43,098 nucleotides of DNA from Prorocentrum cordatum (lineage: Eukaryota; Sar; Dinophyceae; Prorocentrales; Prorocentraceae). Below, piece by piece: positions 37,451 to 43,098 of this stretch. The notes beneath the pieces were generated by a model. The model searched no databases, was not told where the DNA came from, and worked only from the letters and a program-made list of their open reading frames with translations. Both the position numbers and the translations under genes were made by a program. The stretch covers positions 27,501 through 70,598 of the forward strand of contig CAUYUJ010003399.1 in the NCBI GenBank assembly GCA_963575745.1. Direction: 5' to 3'. Within the stretch, counting starts at the first letter, position 1, and each line of letters opens with the position of its first letter.

Positions 37451-37494
37451 CTCCTCCTCCTCCTCCTCCTCCTCCTCCTCCTCCTCCTCCTCCG
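37451..37494 (+). repeat. (TCC)n array at the 3' side of the plus-strand LINE
   Basis: A TCC tract directly after the non-coding tail. Confidence 0.93.
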
Positions 37495-38225
37495 GCCCAC
37501 TTTCTGAACCTTGGGAGTCCCGGCGAGTTCAGCTCGTGCCCCCACGCGCGGATCCAAGTGAGAATTCGGTTCCCTCATATGGCCCCTTTGGTTGCTGCCA
37601 GTCGTGATGTTCTGGGCCGGAGATCTTTGACTTCTCGTGGCTTCCGAAGTCGAGGGATTCCCGACGATTTTCGGGAGTCGCTCTCGAGCTTCATGTGTGC
37701 TTCAGGAGGGGGCTGTTGCATTCTTGCACAGTTCCATGGAATTCGTCGCAGTACGTAGCTTACCTTGGCCGCCTCAAGAAACCCTTCGCCAACTATCGGT
37801 TTTCAGCAGGCAATGGTCGGGGCCACGTTGCGCAGCCAGAGCTTTGTCGCGCGTCTGCATCACCCGGGGTCCGCCTGAGCAAGACGAGCGACCCTACACG
37901 CACGAGCCGTGGCCTGTGCGCCCCTCCCCGGCGCAGTACTTCGCCGCGGGCGGCAAGGACGCGAGCAAGCCGCTGAACGCCGGGCGGCATCCGCATCGCC
38001 TCGAGGAGGGCGGGCCAGGGAGGCCGGGGGTGCCACAGAGTGGGTCGAGCAGTGGCGGAGCGTCCTGGCTCGCCTATCGGCCACCACAGCATGTTCTAAG
38101 AACGTGTCGTGGTCTGCACGAACGGTTCTTCGAACACTTCTGGCCGACACTGTCTTGCTTCAGCACATCGGGCTCGTGTTCGAAGAGTGCTTCGCGGTAG
38201 GCCTATGGGAATGCTGGGACGGTCT
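37495..38225. other. No gene recognised
   Basis: Open frames on both strands (up to 187 codons) have no motif. No repeat relationship is seen. Confidence 0.35.
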
Positions 38226-38227
38226 GT

Positions 38228-38454
38228 CAGAGCCCCGAATCATCAGGGGTAACTCGGGTCAGGACTAACTCGGGTTCGTTTTTCGGGAGTCCGAACCCGA
38301 GTTATCCCGGACCCGAGTTACCCCGGATATTTCGGGCGTCCAGAGCCCCGAATCATCAGGGGTAACTCGGGTCAGGGTTAACTCGGGTTCGTTTTTCGGG
38401 AACCCAAGCCCGAGTTACCCCGGACCCGAGTTACCCCGGATAACTCGGGCGTCC
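38228..38454. repeat. 113-bp hairpin unit in tandem, two copies
   Basis: CAGAGCCCCGAATCATCAGG starts at 38228 and 38341. Each unit folds on itself: GGGGTAACTCGGGTC and TAACTCGGGTTCG pair with CGAACCCGAGTTATC and GACCCGAGTTACCCC around a TTTTTC loop. Confidence 0.92.
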
Positions 38455-38624
38455 AAGTCTGTCCCTGCTGAAGTGGGGCGAGTGCAGGTGCAGGGCCGCG
38501 GGGCGGGGGGCAGGCCGCGCCGCGCGGCCCACGCTCGGTCCCCTCCGAGCTCGGTCCTCTGCTCTCCTGCGCCCCCAGAAGACCAGCGCCCACCTCCCCC
38601 ACCTGCGTCGGGGAGGGGGGAGAA

Positions 38625-38820
38625 GAAGGAGGAGGAGGAGGAGGAGGAGGAGGAGGAGGAGGAGGAGGAGAAGAAGGAGGAGGAGGAGGAGGAGGAGGAG
38701 GAGGAGGGAGGAGCAGGAGGAGGAGGAGGAGGAGGAGCGAGGAGGAGCAGGAGGAGGAGGAGGAGGAGGAGGAGGAGGAGGATGAGGAGGAGGAGGAGGA
38801 GGAGGAGGAGGAGGAGCGGC
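38625..38820 (+). repeat. (AGG)n array
   Basis: About 190 bp of AGG with AAG and AGC interruptions. Confidence 0.95.
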
Positions 38821-39111
38821 GCTCTCCAGGGCGGCGCCGTGGCGGGCGGGCGAGGCGCGGAGGCTGGCGCAGAGAGCAGGCGATCGCCAGCAATGGATCT
38901 CCAAAGGGGGGCGTGGCTTCGCGGCGGGCCCCGCTGCCATGGGGAACCGCGGATCTCCGCCGCCGATTGAGGCGGCGCCCGCCGCAGTCCGGAGAGGGCA
39001 CCTCCCCCGAAGGATGCGGCGGCCGCGCGCCAGATCCGTGGATCGCTTGTCCGTGTCTGCGCGCCCCCGAGCCGTGGGCGAGCGGGCGGGGCGCCTGGCG
39101 CAAAGAGCGTC
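38821..39111. other. No gene recognised
   Basis: Very GC-rich, no motif. Confidence 0.4.
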
Positions 39112-39303
39112 GACTACACGCAAGGGCGACCCTTCGCCGGAGTGACCCTCGGCGCGGGCTCATCGGGGTCCCGCCAGTGGCTGAGCGCGGTGCGGCAGAG
39201 GCTGCCTGCGCGCTCGGATCTGGCCACCCTGCGCCCCCCCCCCCCCCCAAAGTCCGCGCACTTCGAAGGCCATTCTTGCCTGGGGCCACTCTCGCGTGCA
39301 GCC
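39112..39303. mobile_element. TIR element, family 2 (GACTACACGC), copy 3
   Basis: GACTACACGCAAGGGCGACC at the left; the right end, read inverted, is GGCTGCACGCGAGAGTGGCC. 192 bp; the extra length is partly an internal C-run (39233-39248). Confidence 0.88.
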
Positions 39304-39445
39304 GAGAGCGGCTTGGCATCGCTTGGGCGTGTGCACTTTTTCGGGGCGAGAAACCACGAGGACCATCCTGGACCATCGAGGAAAAAAAAAAAACACGCAC
39401 GAAACCGACAGACGCACGGGAAATGGACGTCCGAGCGACGGCAAG
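39304..39445. mobile_element. Short TIR element, family 4 (CGCTCGGACGT), copy 2
   Basis: Directly abuts the preceding TIR element. Homologous to 27937-28078 over its full length. Confidence 0.75.
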
Positions 39446-40424
39446 GCGGCAGGAGAGACGAGGAGCTCGCGCGCGAGCCATGACAGCGGCGCGGGCGGCG
39501 CCGCAGTGCACCGTCTCCTCCGCCTCCTCCTGTTCCACGGCCGCGAGCCTGCCCGTCCCGTGCATCCGCCACCGTGAAGGGCTCGTGGCGGGAGCTGCCT
39601 CGGCGCCCGTCTCCAATCTCGGGCTCCGTGGTGTCCTTCTACGCCGATCCTCGAACAGGTGCGTCTGGTGTTTGGCCCCTTATCAACTTTTCGGCCGTTC
39701 GGGGCACTCGGACTCTCTGAGGCAAAGGCCGTTCGTCTGTGGTCCAGGACACCTGCTAGACATGCCATCGCGATCGATACATCTCACCGTCCAGGGGACA
39801 CACAAAGCCACGGGTTGTTGACGTCGAGCTCACACTGCAAGGCGTACGCGATTGTGCGTGTGTGTATCACTGCGCACGCTTGTTGTTGCGCGCTTCCCTC
39901 CGAGACCCACGGCCAGCGGCTCAGTGCGGAGGCAGGTGGTCTATCTGGACCAGCTGGCCGGCTTCTTCGCGTCCAAGTCCTCGCTGAAAGACGGGGACCG
40001 CTGAGCAAGTTTACTGCGCTGCGCTCTTGGGCATGTGGCATGTGGCATGTGCAGTGAGGGCGTTCGAAGGGGGAGCTGGACGAGGTGGAGGGTCGTTATT
40101 ACCGGCGATCCACGCGGGGAGCTCGTGCTGGGATGTCGTCCCTCCCGTTGGTCCCACTAGATGTCCACCCCCTGCTGGCGGGATGCGACATGTAGAAATG
40201 TCTAAGGAGGACGGAGGATCCGTTAGGACGAGGAATTTGCTGGACGCGAGGGTGGGGGAGGAAGAGGAGGAGTGGGCAGCAGGAGGGAAGTCATATTCTA
40301 CATGACGCGGTCATGCACGCGTGGCGGGACAATCCCCCATAGACCCCCCTTCGGGTGATAAGGAGGATTGCGGGGATGAGAAACTTGCAGATCGACGTAC
40401 GATTTGCATGCCGAAAGCATTTCA
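39446..40424. other. No gene recognised
   Basis: Several open frames but no motif, membrane protein or repeat relationship seen. Confidence 0.35.
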
Positions 40425-40795
40425 ATGCAGATGTTGGTTGCAATTGGATTTGCATTTCGATTGTAATTGGACGTGGACGTTGATTTGGATTTCGATGTGC
40501 AGTCCGATCGCACTTCGATCACATTTCGATGCTCATTTTGATTTGCAGCCTGGCTTACCATTCAATGAGCATATCGATGCGTGGTTCGATGTGCATTTCG
40601 ATTGCATTTCTATGTACATCTATGTTTCAATTGCGTTTGCCGTTGCAGTTGAAATGGTTTTCGCACTTCGATAGTAATTGGATTTGCTTGTCGATCTTCA
40701 TTTCGATTCAAGTGTAAATCGAGCTGATATTGGCCTTCGGATGTGCATTTCGATTTGCGTTCCGAGTTGGATGTCGCTTGCAATCATGTCAGCAT
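40425..40795 (+). repeat. Degenerate ATTTCGATGTGC-type repeat
   Basis: Loosely repeated GATTTGCATTTCGAT and ATTTCGATG phrases at about 11-13 bp spacing. AT-richer than its surroundings and highly diverged. Confidence 0.75.
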
Positions 40796-40804
40796 GTCAA
40801 TTTG

Positions 40805-41085
40805 CATTTCACACGGGACACTCGCTGGACAACCCGCAGGACAACCACGGGACAACCCACGGGACACTCACGGGACAGCCAGCGGAACCACCCGCAGGAC
40901 AGCCGCGGGACAATCATGGGACAACCCACGGGACAACCACGGGACAATCCACGGGACAGCAATGGAACCCACGGGACAGCCCGCGAAACAGCCGCAGGAC
41001 AACCCACGGGAAGACCGCGGCACAGCCCACAGGACCGCCGCGGCACAAGCCACGGGACAACCCCGTGCCCCACCGCGAGGCACGG
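40805..41085 (+). repeat. CACGGGACAACC tandem repeat
   Basis: About 25 units of CACGGGACAAC and CGCAGGACARCC with a 10-12 bp period. All three plus frames and at least two minus frames are open across it. Confidence 0.9.
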
Positions 41086-41089
41086 GAGC

Positions 41090-41930
41090 AGAAATTTTGT
41101 CGACCGATCTGGCCCCAGCAGCAGTAGCTGACGCGTCGTCGCCCTCGCTCGGCTTCGCCTCGCCTCGCCCCCAGCCCCCGGTCTTGCGCGAGGGGACGTG
41201 CTTTCTGGTTTCTCAGATCCCGACGCCGCTGCGGCAGGCAGCAGTGAGAGCGCGTGCCATGCAGTCCGCGAACAGGCGTCGGTGGAACGGAGTAGGATAG
41301 GCAATTCAGGGGATGACGGCTGCGCTCGTCAAGACCCGCAACGCGCTTGTAGGAACGGCGTGCAGGGAAGGAGAGATTACCAGGCTGGCGATTTATACCG
41401 GTCCGCCGTATGATCATGTTGTTTTGTTTGTGTGTCCTGGGAGTTTGTCATCGTTTGTTGGTCTCATTCTCCAGTTATTTTGCGCATTCCGTTGGCCAGC
41501 ATTGCATCATAGTTGCCATTGGCCCATGTGCTCGCGGGGATATCTGGAAGTTGGTGGGTTGCGGCCGTTTCCCCGAGCTGTACTGTGAGGCTCGCGTTTG
41601 CGGAAGCAGTCGCTGGGTAGATTAAGGGCAGAACTGAGTGGAACGCATCCCTGCTCAAGTTTCCGCCATTGGAGCCCGTTCAAAGTATTAAGGCGTTGGG
41701 AAGAGAATTGGGATGCCCATGCACCCTTTGAACAAATCTCGCGCGGCCGACGCACCGGGCGCAGAATCTCTGAGACCCGCGCGGAATCGCTCCGAGCTGC
41801 GTGAAGATGCACCAACGGTAGCACGGGCGCCCTCGCGCCGACATAAAACGACGCGAAGATCGGGACAAAATCGGAACGGGATAACTCGAAATCTCTGAGA
41901 ATCGGCGGGTTTGGAGGATGTATTGGGCGC
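41090..41930. other. No gene recognised
   Basis: Short open frames only; none has a motif. A few hydrophobic stretches occur in a TTTG-rich part near 41410-41480. Confidence 0.35.
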
Positions 41931-41936
41931 CGCGGC

Positions 41937-41989
41937 CGCTCCAGAGCGTTCCGGAACGCTCTGAGAGCGCTCCGGAACGCTCTGGAGCG
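41937..41989. repeat. 53-bp near-perfect palindrome
   Basis: CGCTCCAGAGCGTTCCGGAA and its inverse meet in a CTGAGAG centre. Each half also contains GCG(C/T)TCCGGAACGC, itself palindromic. Confidence 0.9.
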
Positions 41990-42194
41990 ATTTATCCTGA
42001 TCCTAGCCCTGTTTTACGACATGGCCGAACGCGCCCTGAGCAAGGGCACCGAACAGCCCCCGTCGCACACAGCCGTTGCTATTCTAGCGGGCGCGACGCC
42101 CAGCAGCGGGCTCGGCCGCGCGCCCGCGACGCGACTCCTGGACGTGCCGCGTGTGGCTCAAAGGCGCGCCCCTATAACGCACAGAGGTCGATGG

Positions 42195-42215
42195 CTCGAG
42201 CCAAAATGGCAACGG
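42195..42215 (-). other. Dinoflagellate spliced-leader relic
   Basis: Read on the minus strand: CCGTTGCCATTTTGGCTCGAG. The dinoflagellate trans-spliced leader, from memory, is CCGTAGCCATTTTGGCTCAAG, so 19 of 21 positions match. It is followed by CC, not by a GT donor, so it is not an SL RNA gene; it fits the 5' end of a reverse-transcribed, reinserted mRNA. The sequence downstream on the minus strand (toward 41940) has no recognisable product. Confidence 0.6.
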
Positions 42216-42228
42216 CAGATGATATGGC

Positions 42229-42411
42229 CTACCGTCGGGGTGCTGAGGAAGGAGCCCTTTTCGTTGTGGAGGGGCTCCGTGTTCCTTGATTGTTTCACAG
42301 CTTGCCTCAGGGTTTCCTTGTGTTTCCGATGGGAAATCGAAGCTTAACTTATGGAAAGAAGGGGCCTCGTTCCTTATTCATCGTTCCTTAGGTCAACGCC
42401 CCGATTGTATG
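42229..42411. mobile_element. TIR element, family 1 (CTACAGTCGG), copy 4
   Basis: CTACCGTCGGGGTGCTGAGG at the left and AGGTCAACGCCCCGATTGTA at the right. Close to copy 1 in its centre (GTTTCACAGC, TGTTTCCGATGGGAAATCGA). Confidence 0.88.
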
Positions 42412-43098
42412 GTTTTAGCAGCAATGGCGATGGGGCGGAATACTGGCACACCCAAAGGTAGTCCGGACGCGCATAGGAAAACAGGGATGAGGCTGAACAT
42501 TTGCAACGTCTTGGCTACATTTGCAGACCTGTCGTGGAGTCGTGCATCTGGCATCCGAATACGATCACAGCTCCGCCTTCCTGGAACATCTGATGCGTTG
42601 GTTGGCTTGACCTGGCCCTTGGAAATGTGGGACTGCTCCACGAAGACTCGCGTTTGCATTCGCGCGGAATGCATTTCGCGCGGCGGTTTCACAGCTTCGC
42701 GCGACCTTGACGTCGTCGTTTTGGCTCGGGACATCCTTCCACTCTGCGCAAACTCGCCAGGAATCGAATTTTGCGCGGCGCCTGGCATTCGCTGCGCTGC
42801 CAGTGTTGTCGTATTTGGCATCGTTTTATTATATGTTGGTCGTGTTGTTGTTATGCTGGGCATGTGCTGTTTTTTGTTACGGCGTGCTTTGGTGTATCAT
42901 TCTTAGGTGTTGTTGTTCTGTGTCCAATCACGTGTTGTTAACACGTGCCCAGCTATGTGCATTCTACTCGTACGTGTTATATGAGTGCGATTCTGTTAGA
43001 TTGGTCTCGTAAGCCGTGGAGCGTTTGGTGCCAACGCGCATGCGCCATGCAAGGACCGTTGACCTCCATGGTGATGCGATGCATGCTCCTCGTCCCCG
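42412..43098. other. No gene supported
   Basis: A plus frame ending at 42906 finishes in a hydrophobic stretch (VVVFGIVLLYVGRVVVMLGM) that derives from a GTTGTT-rich tract. The minus strand is equally open. No motif is recognised. Confidence 0.35.

Noticed and set aside
14513-37494. (TCC)n as the normal 3' tail of the LINEs
   Set aside because: On the sense strand one element ends in GGA and the other in TCC, so there is no consistent tail sequence.
42620-42906. A small membrane protein on the plus strand
   Set aside because: The hydrophobic stretch comes from a GTTGTT-rich tract, and the opposite strand is equally open.
1-43098. CRISPR arrays, tRNA or rRNA genes, bacterial-type operons
   Set aside because: No cloverleaf, rRNA core or spacer-repeat pattern was seen. 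The regular repeats present are contiguous tandem arrays without unique spacers.

Overview
The window reads as nuclear DNA of a dinoflagellate, possibly a Prorocentrum- or Polarella-like species. The evidence is: high GC; very long purine/pyrimidine arrays of (TCC)n/(GGA)n; sparse, intron-split coding; LINE relatives carrying RNase H and a CETWS-type domain of a kind I know from dinoflagellates; short repeats that behave as introners; and a near-match to the dinoflagellate spliced leader (42195-42215, minus). There are no bacterial operons, rRNAs, tRNAs or CRISPR arrays. Most long open frames here are shadows of GC-rich or triplet-repeat DNA and are not called.

One cellular gene is supported: a plus-strand voltage/cyclic-nucleotide-type cation channel. 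A disordered Ser/Pro-rich N-terminal part (about 17928-18902, perhaps with a coiled-coil exon at 17371-17530) leads to an exon with six membrane segments, a TVGYGD pore, the C-linker and the first half of a cyclic-nucleotide-binding domain (19073 to about 20280). The second half of that domain lies in a last exon at 23099-23403. The intron at 18903-19072 is a recognisable introner flanked by GAGGT duplications. The roughly 2.8 kb intron before the last exon is filled with (TCC)n, the tail of a LINE, a ~170-bp tandem array and a 100-N assembly gap.

Retroelements: a minus-strand LINE 3' half with intact RNase H (14593-17143); a plus-strand LINE with a reverse transcriptase remnant, one frame break and intact RNase H (34574-37450); a tail-only fragment (21017-21442); a decayed minus-strand LINE with RT connector and CETWS domain (about 7946-5700); and a minus-strand tyrosine recombinase relic (3436-3855).

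The rest is repeats. I recognise several families of short terminal-inverted-repeat (TIR) elements of 140-190 bp, each with two to four copies, plus an eight-copy introner-like family. One TIR element at 23634-24120 carries two nested insertions. Removing both, with their target duplications, gives 180 bp, the same length as the intact copy at 34086-34265. Minisatellites of 11, 28, 35, 83, 87, 113 and ~170 bp and many (TCC)/(AGG) arrays fill the remainder. Stretches with nothing recognisable are stated as such.
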